Assembly: GCA_023451825.1 (NCBI GenBank)
Contig: JAEXYA010000051.1
Coordinates: 99,989-163,988 of the forward strand
DNA: 64,000 nucleotides
Source: Pseudomonadota bacterium
Lineage (GTDB): Bacteria; Pseudomonadota; Alphaproteobacteria; Rhizobiales; Xanthobacteraceae
Direction of reading: 5' to 3'
Shown: in pieces, positions 49,981-58,130 of the stretch
Layout: each line of letters starts with the position of its first letter
Position numbering within the stretch: the first letter of the stretch is position 1
Made by a program: the position numbers and the translations under genes
Notes under the pieces: model-generated
What the model saw: only the letters and a program-made list of their open reading frames with translations
The model's database searches: none
Told to the model about the DNA's origin: nothing

Positions 49981-51599
49981 TGTCCAAAGCGCCCGCCATT
50001 GCCATCAAGAATCTCAGGATCGCACTGCCCAAGAGCGGTGAACGCGCCCACGCCGTCGATGGCGTGTCGATCGATCTGATCCCCGGAGAGATTGTCTGCG
50101 TCGTCGGCGAATCCGGCTCGGGCAAGTCCATGTGCGCGCATGCGCTGATGGGCCTGCTGCCCGATACGGTGAAAGTCGATGCCGGCGAGATCATTTATGA
50201 GGGCGAGAACCTCCTGAAGCTCGACGAAGACGGCTGGCGCAGCGTGCGCGGCCGCGACATCGCCATGGTGTTCCAGGAGCCCATGACGGCGCTCAATCCG
50301 CTGATGCGCATCGGCGACCAGATGATGGAGATGTTCGAGGCGCATGATCTCCTGACGCCGACGGAGCGTCGCGCGAAGGCGCTTAATCTGGCCAAGGAAG
50401 TTGGTCTGCCCGATCCGGAGCGGATCATCCGTGCGTATCCTCACCAGCTCTCCGGCGGCCAGCGCCAACGCGCGATGATCGCCATGGCGCTTGCACTCGA
50501 GCCCAAGGTTCTCGTCGCCGACGAGCCGACCACGGCCCTCGACGTCACCACCCAGGCGCAAATCCTCAAATTGATCCGCAATCTGCAGCGTGATCGCAAC
50601 ATGGCGGTGATGTTCATCACCCATGACTTCGGCGTCGTTGCCGACATCGCCGATCGTGTCGTTGTGCTCCGCCACGGCAGGATCGTCGAGGAAGGCTCGA
50701 TCGATGCGGTTTTCAAGAATCCGCAGCATGATTACACTAAGGCGTTACTCGCCGCCGTTCCGTCGATGGATCCGCCGGTCCGCGCGCCGCTAGATGAGAC
50801 CAACAAGGCAGTTGATGTCGTCGGCCTCAACAAGACCTATGTGACGCCCACCGGCTGGTTCAAGCCGGACCGCCGGGTGCAAGCGGCCAATGAAGTGACC
50901 TTCTCGATCCTGAAGGGCGAGACCATTGGTCTGGTCGGTGAATCCGGCTCGGGCAAATCCTCCGTCGCGCGTTTGGTGATGCGGCTGATCGAAGCCGATC
51001 GCGGCACGGTGCGCATCGGCGATGTCGATCTCACGGCGCTCAAAGGCAAGGCGCTGCGTGATCAGCGGCATCGCATCCAGATGATCTTCCAGGATCCGTT
51101 CGCCTCGCTCAATCCGCGCCGCAAGGTGGGCCAGATCATTACCGATGGTCCGATCTCCCACGGTGCCGACCCGAAAAAGGCGATGGAGCGCGCGCGCGAA
51201 TTGCTCGGCATGGTCGGTCTCGATGCCGGCTCGCTCGATCGTTATCCGCATGAATTTTCCGGCGGCCAGCGCCAGCGCCTCGGCATCGCCCGCGCACTTG
51301 CGATGGACCCGGAGATCATTGTGGCCGACGAAGCCGTGTCCGCGCTCGATGTGTCCGTGCAGGCGCAGGTGCTGAAGCTGCTCGAAGACCTCAAGGCCCG
51401 GCTCGGCCTGTCCATGCTGTTCATCACCCACGATCTGCGCGTGGCCGCGCAGATCTGCGATCGCATCGCGGTGATGCAGCGTGGCCAGATCGTCGAACTG
51501 AAGCCAACCGCGCAGCTGTTCGCATCGCCCGAGCATCCTTACACCCGCGAGCTCCTCAGCGCCGTTCCCGGTCAGAGCTCACCATCACAGGCCGCCTGA
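49980..51599 (+). CDS. Fused double ATP-binding protein of peptide ABC transporter (DppD-DppF type)
   Basis: A 539-residue protein with two complete nucleotide-binding domains, a fused form of DppD and DppF. Domain 1: Walker A GESGSGKSM (near 42-50), LSGGQRQRAMIAMAL, Walker B VLVADEPTTALDV. Domain 2: Walker A GESGSGKSS (near 320-328), FSGGQRQRLGIARAL, IIVADEAVSALDV; the second Walker B has Ala in place of Pro (DEA). C-terminal oligopeptide-transporter extensions (HDYTKALLAAVPSM and HPYTRELLSAVPG) follow each domain. It energises import. Confidence 0.95.
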   Translation: MSKAPAIAIKNLRIALPKSGERAHAVDGVSIDLIPGEIVCVVGESGSGKSMCAHALMGLLPDTVKVDAGEIIYEGENLLKLDEDGWRSVRGRDIAMVFQEPMTALNPLMRIGDQMMEMFEAHDLLTPTERRAKALNLAKEVGLPDPERIIRAYPHQLSGGQRQRAMIAMALALEPKVLVADEPTTALDVTTQAQILKLIRNLQRDRNMAVMFITHDFGVVADIADRVVVLRHGRIVEEGSIDAVFKNPQHDYTKALLAAVPSMDPPVRAPLDETNKAVDVVGLNKTYVTPTGWFKPDRRVQAANEVTFSILKGETIGLVGESGSGKSSVARLVMRLIEADRGTVRIGDVDLTALKGKALRDQRHRIQMIFQDPFASLNPRRKVGQIITDGPISHGADPKKAMERARELLGMVGLDAGSLDRYPHEFSGGQRQRLGIARALAMDPEIIVADEAVSALDVSVQAQVLKLLEDLKARLGLSMLFITHDLRVAAQICDRIAVMQRGQIVELKPTAQLFASPEHPYTRELLSAVPGQSSPSQAA

Positions 51600-51605
51600 T
51601 CTTCG

Positions 51606-52556
51606 ATGTCCAGCAAGACCACCCGCTGCGTCCTTCTCAGCACCACCCTCGATCTGAGGGACTATCTGGCGCCTGAGATCGCCAGGCTGGACGGTGTCGT
51701 GGATTTCGTCGATCACGTTGACGGTAGCCATGCCGCGGATGTCGAGATGGCGGTGGGCTGGTTTCCCCAGCCCGACGCCTTCACGCATTATCCGAATATC
51801 AGGGCGGCTTGCTCGATCGCAGCCGGTGCTGACAGCCTGTTGCATTGCCCGAGCATGCGCGACGACATCGACATCGTACGCGTGGTCGAGCCCGCCCAAG
51901 CCGAGATGATGTCGGGCTTCGTGATCTGGAACGCGATCTATCATCAGCGCCAGATGGGCGTGTATCGCCAACAGCAGCAGGACAAAATCTGGCAGCGCCT
52001 GCCGCAGCGCGCGGCGCGCGAGGTGCCGGTCGGCATTCTCGGTTATGGCGCCATTGGCGCACGCGTGGCCGCGGATCTCGCGATGCTTGGTTTTCCGGTG
52101 AAGGTGTGGAGTCGCACGCCGAAGCTGACATCGGCGGGCGTGTCCGGATTTCACGGCATCGATGGTCTCGAAACCATGCTCGACGACACCGAGATCTTGA
52201 TCAATCTGCTGCCGTTGACGACGGAAACCCGCGGCATTCTCAATGCTGGATTGTTCGCGAAGCTGAGGCGCGGCGCCTATCTGATCCATACCGGCCGCGG
52301 CGCGCATATGGTCGAAGAGGACATCTTTGCAGCTTTTGACAGCGGCCAGTTGTCTGGCGCATCGATCGACGTTTTCCCGATCGAGCCGCTGTCCAAGGAC
52401 AGCCCGTTCTGGACCCACCCCAAGGTCTTGTTGACGCCGCATGACGCCTGCGATGTCACCATGACGGCCATTGGCGGCACGATCCGTGCGACAGCGGAAG
52501 CGGTGGTGGCCGGCGTGACGCCCAAGGATACGGTCGATCGCGTGAGGGGATACTAG
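51606..52556 (+). CDS. GhrA-like D-2-hydroxyacid dehydrogenase
   Basis: A 316-residue NAD(P)H-dependent dehydrogenase of the D-isomer 2-hydroxyacid family, glyoxylate/hydroxypyruvate reductase A type. The Rossmann motif is GILGYGAIGARVAADLAMLG (near 139-158) and the catalytic elements are LIHTGRGAHMVEE (Arg) and LLTPHDACDV (His). It starts 6 bp after the ATPase gene, so it is in the same operon. It may reduce a 2-oxo acid released by the imported substrate or by the class II aldolase. Confidence 0.88.
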   Translation: MSSKTTRCVLLSTTLDLRDYLAPEIARLDGVVDFVDHVDGSHAADVEMAVGWFPQPDAFTHYPNIRAACSIAAGADSLLHCPSMRDDIDIVRVVEPAQAEMMSGFVIWNAIYHQRQMGVYRQQQQDKIWQRLPQRAAREVPVGILGYGAIGARVAADLAMLGFPVKVWSRTPKLTSAGVSGFHGIDGLETMLDDTEILINLLPLTTETRGILNAGLFAKLRRGAYLIHTGRGAHMVEEDIFAAFDSGQLSGASIDVFPIEPLSKDSPFWTHPKVLLTPHDACDVTMTAIGGTIRATAEAVVAGVTPKDTVDRVRGY

Positions 52557-52567
52557 GCGCCGGATCG

Positions 52568-52646
52568 TAGGATGGGTAGAGCGCAGCGAAACCCATCGCC
52601 ACCAGTGCCCGGCCGTGATGGGTTGCGCTGCGCTCTACCCATCCTA
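52568..52646. repeat. Palindromic intergenic repeat, family B
   Basis: Arms TAGGATGGGTAGAGCGCAGC / GCTGCGCTCTACCCATCCTA with inner GAAACCCATC / GATGGGTT. It lies at the end of the transporter operon. Confidence 0.9.
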
Positions 52647-52650
52647 CAAG

Positions 52651-52785
52651 TCACCGCGCGAGCCAGAAGCCCCCGACCACCAGCACGACCGCGATCGTGA
52701 TGAGCACGCCGAGCACGGCGGCGGTGATAGCGAGCAGGCCGTGGGAATCCAGCCACGCACGAAGCGCTTTCTCCACCTTGAACAT
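52651..52785 (-). CDS. 44-residue single-pass membrane protein
   Basis: A short frame MFKVEKALRAWLDSHGLLAI continuing into a strongly hydrophobic helix (TAAVLGVLITIAVVLVVGGF) and WLAR. A GGGAG directly abuts the ATG, closer than usual, so the start is uncertain. It is divergent from the aldo/keto reductase gene. No homologue is recognised and function is unknown. Confidence 0.5.
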   Translation of the reverse strand: MFKVEKALRAWLDSHGLLAITAAVLGVLITIAVVLVVGGFWLAR

Positions 52786-52880
52786 CTCCCTGTGATGTGA
52801 GTTCCTGTCTTGGTGCGGGCAGCGTATCAAACGGCGCGCGTCTCGTCTTGCCATGCGGTTTGCCACATTGAGGAATTGAC

Positions 52881-53699
52881 ATGAAAAATCTGACCACGCA
52901 GGGGATCAAGGTGCCGCAGCTCGGCCTCGGCACCTTCAAGCTGACGGGCGATGCCGCTGTCGCCGGCGTCGAGACTGCGCTGAAACTCGGCTATCGCCAC
53001 ATCGACACCGCCGAGATGTACGGCAACGAGGTCGAAGTCGGCGCCGGCATCAAGGCCGCCGGCCTGCCGCGCAGCGACCTGCATGTCACGACCAAGGTCT
53101 GGCATGAGAACCTCGCGCCGGACGCCATCAAGCGCGCCTTCGATGCCAGCCAGACAAAGCTGGGCCTCGATGTCATCGATCTCTATCTCGTGCACTGGCC
53201 CTCGAAGGGCATGAACCTGCCGGCGATCTTCGAGACGCTGATGAAATTCAAGGATGAAGGCCGCATCCGCGCAATGGGAGTCGCCAATTTCCCGGTCGCG
53301 CTGATGAAGCAGGCGGTGGAGGAGATTGGTGCGCCCGTTGCCTGCAATCAGGTCGAATATCACGCGCTGCTGGATCAGACGAAGCTGCTAACCTATCTGC
53401 GGTCGAAGTCGATCCCGCTGGTTGCTTATTGCCCGCTGGGGCAGGGGCGTCTGGCTGACAACGACGCGATGAAAAAGATCGCTGCGAAGCATGGCGTGTC
53501 GGCAGCACAGGTCGCTCTGAAATGGCTGCTCGATCAGGATGGCGTCGCGGCGATTCCGAAGGCGTCACGCAAGGAGAGCCAGCAGGCCAATCTGGATGCG
53601 CTGAAGGTCACGCTGGATGACGAGGACCGCAAGGCGATCGGCGGCTTGCCGAAGGGGCAGCGGCTGGTGAACCCGGCTTTTGCACCGGACTGGGACTGA
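52881..53699 (+). CDS. Aldo/keto reductase (2,5-diketo-D-gluconate reductase type)
   Basis: A 272-residue NADPH-dependent reductase of the AKR fold. The catalytic tetrad regions are visible: HIDTAEMYGNE (Asp, Tyr), TTKVWHENL (Lys) and YLVHWPSKG (His). The cofactor segment AIPKASRKESQQANLDAL near the C-terminus binds the 2'-phosphate. It reduces aldehydes or ketones, with unspecific substrates. ATG 52881 follows GAGGAATTGAC. No partner genes are evident. Confidence 0.9.
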   Translation: MKNLTTQGIKVPQLGLGTFKLTGDAAVAGVETALKLGYRHIDTAEMYGNEVEVGAGIKAAGLPRSDLHVTTKVWHENLAPDAIKRAFDASQTKLGLDVIDLYLVHWPSKGMNLPAIFETLMKFKDEGRIRAMGVANFPVALMKQAVEEIGAPVACNQVEYHALLDQTKLLTYLRSKSIPLVAYCPLGQGRLADNDAMKKIAAKHGVSAAQVALKWLLDQDGVAAIPKASRKESQQANLDALKVTLDDEDRKAIGGLPKGQRLVNPAFAPDWD

Positions 53700-53707
53700 T
53701 CTTCTTA

Positions 53708-53871
53708 TCCCTCCCCCAAGCGCGCCTATGCGCGCGCCGTGGGGAGGGTGGCCGCGCGTAGCGCGGACGGGTGGTGTGTTTCTCCAAACTCCGTCCTACC
53801 GTGAGGATAGACCCCACCCCCGCCTATCGGCGGACCCTCCCCACTGCGCCGCTGCGCGGCTTGGGGGAGGG
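53708..53871. repeat. Palindromic intergenic repeat, family E
   Basis: A long hairpin: TCCCTCCCCCAAGCGCGC on the left and GCGCGGCTTGGGGGAGGGA on the right, with internal GGGGAGGGTGGCCGCGCG and CGGACCCTCCCC arms. It lies between convergent genes. A partial, similar sequence appears at the right window edge. Confidence 0.88.
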
Positions 53872-53889
53872 ACCATCAGCTTCGGCGCT

Positions 53890-54327
53890 TCACCCATGCG
53901 AATGCGGCTTGCGCTTCGCCGCTTTCTTCCCCGTCGGCATCATCACCAGCCGCCCATGTTTCACCCCGCGCTCGGCGATGATGTGATCGGCGAAATGCTG
54001 CACCTCGCTGCCTGATCCTTTCAGCGCCGTGACTTCCATGCAGTTGTCGTCGTCGAGATGCACATGCAGCGTCGCCAGCGAGAGATCGTGGTGGTGGTGA
54101 TAGGTGTCCATCAGCCGGCGCGACAGGTCGCGCTGTGCGTGGTCATAGACATAGACCAGCGCCGCCACGCAGTCGCCGGTTTTGCCTTTCTCGTGTGCAG
54201 TCTGCTGCATTCCTGCGCGGGTGAGATCGCGAATGGCTTCGGAGCGGTTCTGATAGCCGCGCTCGGCGATCAGTGAGTCCAGTTCGTCCATCAGGTCATC
54301 GTCAAGCGTGATTGTTATGCGCTGCAT
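53890..54327 (-). CDS. nikR: Nickel-responsive regulator NikR
   Basis: A 145-residue protein matching NikR. An N-terminal ribbon-helix-helix (MQRITITLDDDLMDEL then RSEAIRDLTRAGM) is followed by the ACT-type nickel-binding domain. The ligands are all present: His77-80 cluster, His88, His90 and Cys96 (LHVHLDDDNCMEV), corresponding to H76, H87, H89 and C95 of E. coli NikR. The C-terminal Lys/Arg/His-rich tail (KKAAKRKPHSHG) may bind extra metal. It is divergent from a TonB-dependent receptor gene with a perfect operator between them. Confidence 0.94.
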   Translation of the reverse strand: MQRITITLDDDLMDELDSLIAERGYQNRSEAIRDLTRAGMQQTAHEKGKTGDCVAALVYVYDHAQRDLSRRLMDTYHHHHDLSLATLHVHLDDDNCMEVTALKGSGSEVQHFADHIIAERGVKHGRLVMMPTGKKAAKRKPHSHG

Positions 54328-54344
54328 CTTTCGCCTCCGGACAA

Positions 54345-54372
54345 GTATGATGTTTGATTGACATCGTCATAC
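54345..54372. promoter_or_regulatory. NikR operator
   Basis: GTATGA (54345-54350), 16 bp, then TCATAC (54367-54372): the exact GTATGA-N16-TCATAC consensus described for E. coli NikR. It lies 18 bp upstream of nikR and 109 bp upstream of the receptor ATG, so it can govern both. Confidence 0.9.
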
Positions 54373-54481
54373 TCGCCTGTCAGTTGTTCGCTCCATGTTG
54401 GGTTGCAACATAACGTGCTCGTCGTCGTGGCGGGACTGTTGTTTTCGGATGAGTTGCGTATCCGCTTGGGGGCGGTCGGCG

Positions 54482-56785
54482 ATGAAGCATCTATCTCGTG
54501 ATCTGTCGCTGGCACTCGTCGCCGCACTGGCATTGTCCACCGAAGCTGCGGCGCAGGGCGCTCGCAGCACCACGCTGGCGCCGGTGGAAGTCGATGCGCC
54601 GAAGCCGCGCGTGACGATACCGGCCCGTCAAACCACCCCGATCACCACCAGCCGTCGCGTTGCGCCCCGCGCCGCGCCGCCGGTCGCGGCCTCCAGCGGC
54701 ATCGGCAGCAGCAATCCCGGCGCCAATGTCGCGTTGCTACCCGTTGGTGCCGCCAGCGAAAAGAACATCAGCGGCGCCGAGGTCAACGCCCGCCCGCTGT
54801 CACGTCCAGCCGAGGCGCTCGAAGTCGCGCCCGGCCTGATCATCACCCAGCATTCCGGCGACGGCAAAGCCAACCAGTATTTTCTGCGTGGCGTGAATCT
54901 CGATCACGGCACCGATCTGGCGATCTCGGTGGACGGCATGCCGGTGAACATGCGCACCCATGGTCACGGCCAGGGCTATGCGGACATGAACTTCCTGATC
55001 CCGGAATTGATCAGCGTGGTCAATGTTCGAAAGGGTCCGTATTTCGCTGACGAAGGCGATTTCTCCTCGGTCGGCGCTATTCATGTCAGCCTGATCGACA
55101 GTGTCGCGAAGACCATGGCGTCGATCACCACGGGCAGCTTCGGCTACAACCGGGCATTCGGCGTCACATCCGGAAAGGCGGGTGACGGCAATCTGCTCGT
55201 TGCCGCCGAGGCGAACATCTATAACGGCCCGTGGGAGGATCCAGACAAACTGAAGAAGCTGAATGCCGTGGTGCGCTACAGCCAGGGCACGCCCGACAGC
55301 GGCTTCTCGCTGACCGGCATGGCCTATGCCAATCGCTGGAATTCCACCGACCAGGTGCCGCTGCGCGCCATCAGCTCCGGCCAGATTGGCCTCTATGGCG
55401 CGCTCGATCCCACCGATGGCGGCAATTCCGAGCGCTTCTCGATTTCCGGCCGCTATCGCGACAGCGACAGTGCGAGTGCCACCAAGGTCGATGTCTACGC
55501 CATCAAGAGTAAGCTCAATCTCTGGAACAACTTTACGTTCTTTCTGAGCGATCCCGAGAATGGCGATCAGTTTCATCAATATGATGATCGCTTGCTGGGC
55601 GGCATCAACGCATCACACACATTCAAGGGAAATCTCGGTGGCTTCCGCACTGAGACAGAGATCGGCGTACAGAGCCGCTACGACGACATCAAGGTCGCTC
55701 TCGGCAATACCGTGCGCCGCCAGTTCCTCTCCAACACGCGCAGCGATCTGGTGAAGGAAGGCAGTGTCGGCATCTTTGTCCAGAACACCACATGGTGGAC
55801 CGATTGGCTGCGCAGCAATGTCGGTTGGCGCGGCGACTATTACAACGCGACCGTCAACTCGCTGTTCAATGCTGCCAATTCCGGCACGGCCAATGCGACC
55901 ATCGGCAGCCCCAAGGCCGGTCTCGTCTTCGGTCCTTTTGCAAAGACCGAACTGTTTCTCAATGCCGGCGAAGGCTTCCATAGCAACGACGCACGCGGCA
56001 CGACGATCACGGAATCGCCGAGTGACGGATCGCCTGTGGAGCGGTCGCCATTCCTCGTGAAGACGCGTGGCGCGGAAGTCGGCTTGCGCACGAAACTCAT
56101 TCCTGGCCTCACCAGCTCCATCGCGCTGTTCACTCTGGAATCCGCGTCCGAAATCCTGTTTGTTGGCGATGCCGGCGACACCGAAGCCAGCCGTCCCAGC
56201 CGACGCATCGGTTGGGAATGGACCAATGACTATCGCCCGGTGTCATGGCTCAGCTTTGAGGCCGATCTTGCCATGACCCGCGCGCGCTTCCGCGGCAGCA
56301 ATGCCGATCAGGCCGCTGCCTATGCCGAACTCGACGGCTATCCGGCTTCGCAGATCGGCAATGCTCCCGGCGATCATATTCCCGGCGCCCCCAACATGAT
56401 CGCGTCCGCCGGCATCCGGCTCGGCGAGGCCAAAGGCTGGTTCGGCGCGTTGCGCTATCGTTATTTCGGGCCGCGCCCGCTGACCGAGGATACGGCTTTC
56501 ATCTCCCCCGCCACCGGCTTGCTCAACGGCCAGATCGGCTATCGCTTCGACAATGGTTGGCGCATCCAGTTCGACGCGTTCAACATTCTCGATACCAAGT
56601 CCGATCAGATCACCTATGCCTATGGATCGCTATTAAAGACAGACTCGTTGTTTGCTGCCTGCTTCCCGGCCGGAGGCGGCGCGCCCACGGCGCCCGCGGC
56701 CGTGTGCCAGACCGGCATCATGGATCGCATCCTGCATCCGGTGGAGCCGCTGGCGCTGCGGTTGACGGTAGCTGGGGCGTTCTGA
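54482..56785 (+). CDS. TonB-dependent outer-membrane receptor, probably nickel-regulated
   Basis: A 767-residue receptor from ATG 54482. After the signal peptide (LVAALALSTEAAAQ) comes a TonB-box-like APVEVDAPK. The plug domain has SRPAEALEVAPGLIITQHSG and YFLRGVNLDHGTDLAISVDG, with the FVNMRTHGHGQGYADMNF-type loop, and the C-terminal beta barrel ends in LALRLTVAGAF, with a terminal Phe as usual. Receptors import metallophores or vitamin complexes using TonB energy. The divergent NikR operator makes nickel or a nickelophore the best guess. No tonB/exbBD or nik ABC genes are nearby. Confidence 0.88.
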   Translation: MKHLSRDLSLALVAALALSTEAAAQGARSTTLAPVEVDAPKPRVTIPARQTTPITTSRRVAPRAAPPVAASSGIGSSNPGANVALLPVGAASEKNISGAEVNARPLSRPAEALEVAPGLIITQHSGDGKANQYFLRGVNLDHGTDLAISVDGMPVNMRTHGHGQGYADMNFLIPELISVVNVRKGPYFADEGDFSSVGAIHVSLIDSVAKTMASITTGSFGYNRAFGVTSGKAGDGNLLVAAEANIYNGPWEDPDKLKKLNAVVRYSQGTPDSGFSLTGMAYANRWNSTDQVPLRAISSGQIGLYGALDPTDGGNSERFSISGRYRDSDSASATKVDVYAIKSKLNLWNNFTFFLSDPENGDQFHQYDDRLLGGINASHTFKGNLGGFRTETEIGVQSRYDDIKVALGNTVRRQFLSNTRSDLVKEGSVGIFVQNTTWWTDWLRSNVGWRGDYYNATVNSLFNAANSGTANATIGSPKAGLVFGPFAKTELFLNAGEGFHSNDARGTTITESPSDGSPVERSPFLVKTRGAEVGLRTKLIPGLTSSIALFTLESASEILFVGDAGDTEASRPSRRIGWEWTNDYRPVSWLSFEADLAMTRARFRGSNADQAAAYAELDGYPASQIGNAPGDHIPGAPNMIASAGIRLGEAKGWFGALRYRYFGPRPLTEDTAFISPATGLLNGQIGYRFDNGWRIQFDAFNILDTKSDQITYAYGSLLKTDSLFAACFPAGGGAPTAPAAVCQTGIMDRILHPVEPLALRLTVAGAF

Positions 56786-56861
56786 TCTCGCGCTGCAGCT
56801 TGCCTATCTCAGGCTCTGGTATCATCATTCGCCCAACTCAAAACCAGAGCTTGGGGGAACG

Positions 56862-57965
56862 ATGTCCAATGTTTCATCGCGCATATGCATGGCTATGGCA
56901 GCTGCTCTGGCGTGGGGAGCAATGATGTCGTCCGCCGACGCCGCCACCTTCGTCTATGTCGGCAATGCCGACAGCCAGGACATCAGCGTTCTCGAACTGA
57001 AGTCGAACGGCGATCTGTCTGCGGTCGAGACGGTGAAGGTGCCGGGGCCGACAAAGCCGGGCGGTTCGCTGCCGCTGGCGGTCAGTCCCGAAAAACATCG
57101 GCTTTATGCCGGCCTGCGTAACGAGCCCTATACAGCTGTCACGTTTGATATCGACGCGAAGAGCGGAAAGCTCAAACTGGTGAGGCCGGGGCCGCTCGCC
57201 GACTCCATGGCCTATATCGCCATCGATCGCACCGGCCGCTTCCTGCTCAGCGCCAGCTATGGCGGCAACAAGGTCACGGTGAATCCGATCGGCCCCAATG
57301 GCGTGATCGCAGCTGCGAGCCAGGTGGTCGATACCCAACCCAATGCGCATGCCGTCATTTTCGATCCCACCAACCGCTACGTGCTGCATACGAGCCTAGG
57401 GGGCGACGTCGTCTATCAGCAGAAATTCGATGCGAAAGCCGGCAGGCTGTCTCCGAACGATCCGCCGACGGTGAGCGTCAAGGCCAAGGGCGGCCCGCGT
57501 CATTTGGTGTTCTCGCCGGACAAGAGGTTCGTCTATCTGCTCAACGAGCTGGATGCCGCGATCTATGTGTTTCCGTGGGACGCAAAGACGGGGACGCTGA
57601 TGAAGGAGACGCAGATCGCCAGCGCATTGCCGAAGGGCTTCGACGGCAAACCGTGGGCCGCTGATATCCATCTGACGCCGGATGGCAAATATCTCTATGC
57701 CTCCGAACGCACCAGCAGCACGCTCGCCGCATTTCGCGTCGATCCGAAGACCGGAGAGCTGAGTTCGATCGGTTCCTATGCAACGGAGAAACAACCGCGC
57801 GGTTTTGCGGTCGATCCGTCGGGACGTTATCTGCTCGCGGTCGGGCAGTTGTCCAACAGCATGACCAGCTACGCGATCGACAAGAAGACGGGTGTTCTGA
57901 CCAAGCTGAACGAAATGCCGATGGGGAAGAACCCGAACTGGGTGGAGATTGTGAGCTTGCCGTAG
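56862..57965 (+). CDS. Lactonase-family seven-bladed beta-propeller, exported
   Basis: A 367-residue protein. The N-terminal signal peptide (ICMAMAAALAWGAMMSSADA) directs it to the periplasm. The repeats FVYVGNADSQDISVLELK, GPRHLVFSPDKRFVYLLNEL and YLYASERTSSTLAAFRVDPK are typical of the 6-phosphogluconolactonase/lactonase (PF10282) family. Cytoplasmic Pgl has no signal peptide, so the function differs. It follows the nickel-regulated receptor by 76 bp on the same strand, so it may belong to the same regulated unit. The substrate is unknown. Confidence 0.82.
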   Translation: MSNVSSRICMAMAAALAWGAMMSSADAATFVYVGNADSQDISVLELKSNGDLSAVETVKVPGPTKPGGSLPLAVSPEKHRLYAGLRNEPYTAVTFDIDAKSGKLKLVRPGPLADSMAYIAIDRTGRFLLSASYGGNKVTVNPIGPNGVIAAASQVVDTQPNAHAVIFDPTNRYVLHTSLGGDVVYQQKFDAKAGRLSPNDPPTVSVKAKGGPRHLVFSPDKRFVYLLNELDAAIYVFPWDAKTGTLMKETQIASALPKGFDGKPWAADIHLTPDGKYLYASERTSSTLAAFRVDPKTGELSSIGSYATEKQPRGFAVDPSGRYLLAVGQLSNSMTSYAIDKKTGVLTKLNEMPMGKNPNWVEIVSLP

Positions 57966-57993
57966 CATTTTGGGCTTGCGTCACGGAACTCTG

Positions 57994-58108
57994 CCCTCAT
58001 CCTGAGGAGCGCGCATCTTGCGCGCGTCTCGAAGGATGGCGGCAGGCTCCGAGCCAGGCTAATTCGTGGTTCGAGACGGCGCCGAGGAGGCGCCTTCTCA
58101 CCATGAGT
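57994..58108. repeat. Palindromic intergenic repeat, family D
   Basis: Begins CCCTCATCCTGAGGAGCGCG and continues CGTCTCGAAGGATGG...GGTTCGAGACGGCG, ending AGGAGGCGCCTTCTCACCATGAG. The outer arms CTCATCCTGAGGAG and its partner CTTCTCACCATGAG match imperfectly. It is the only copy in the window, between convergent genes. Confidence 0.8.
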
Positions 58109-58130
58109 GCAGGCGTGTACTAGCTTTGCG

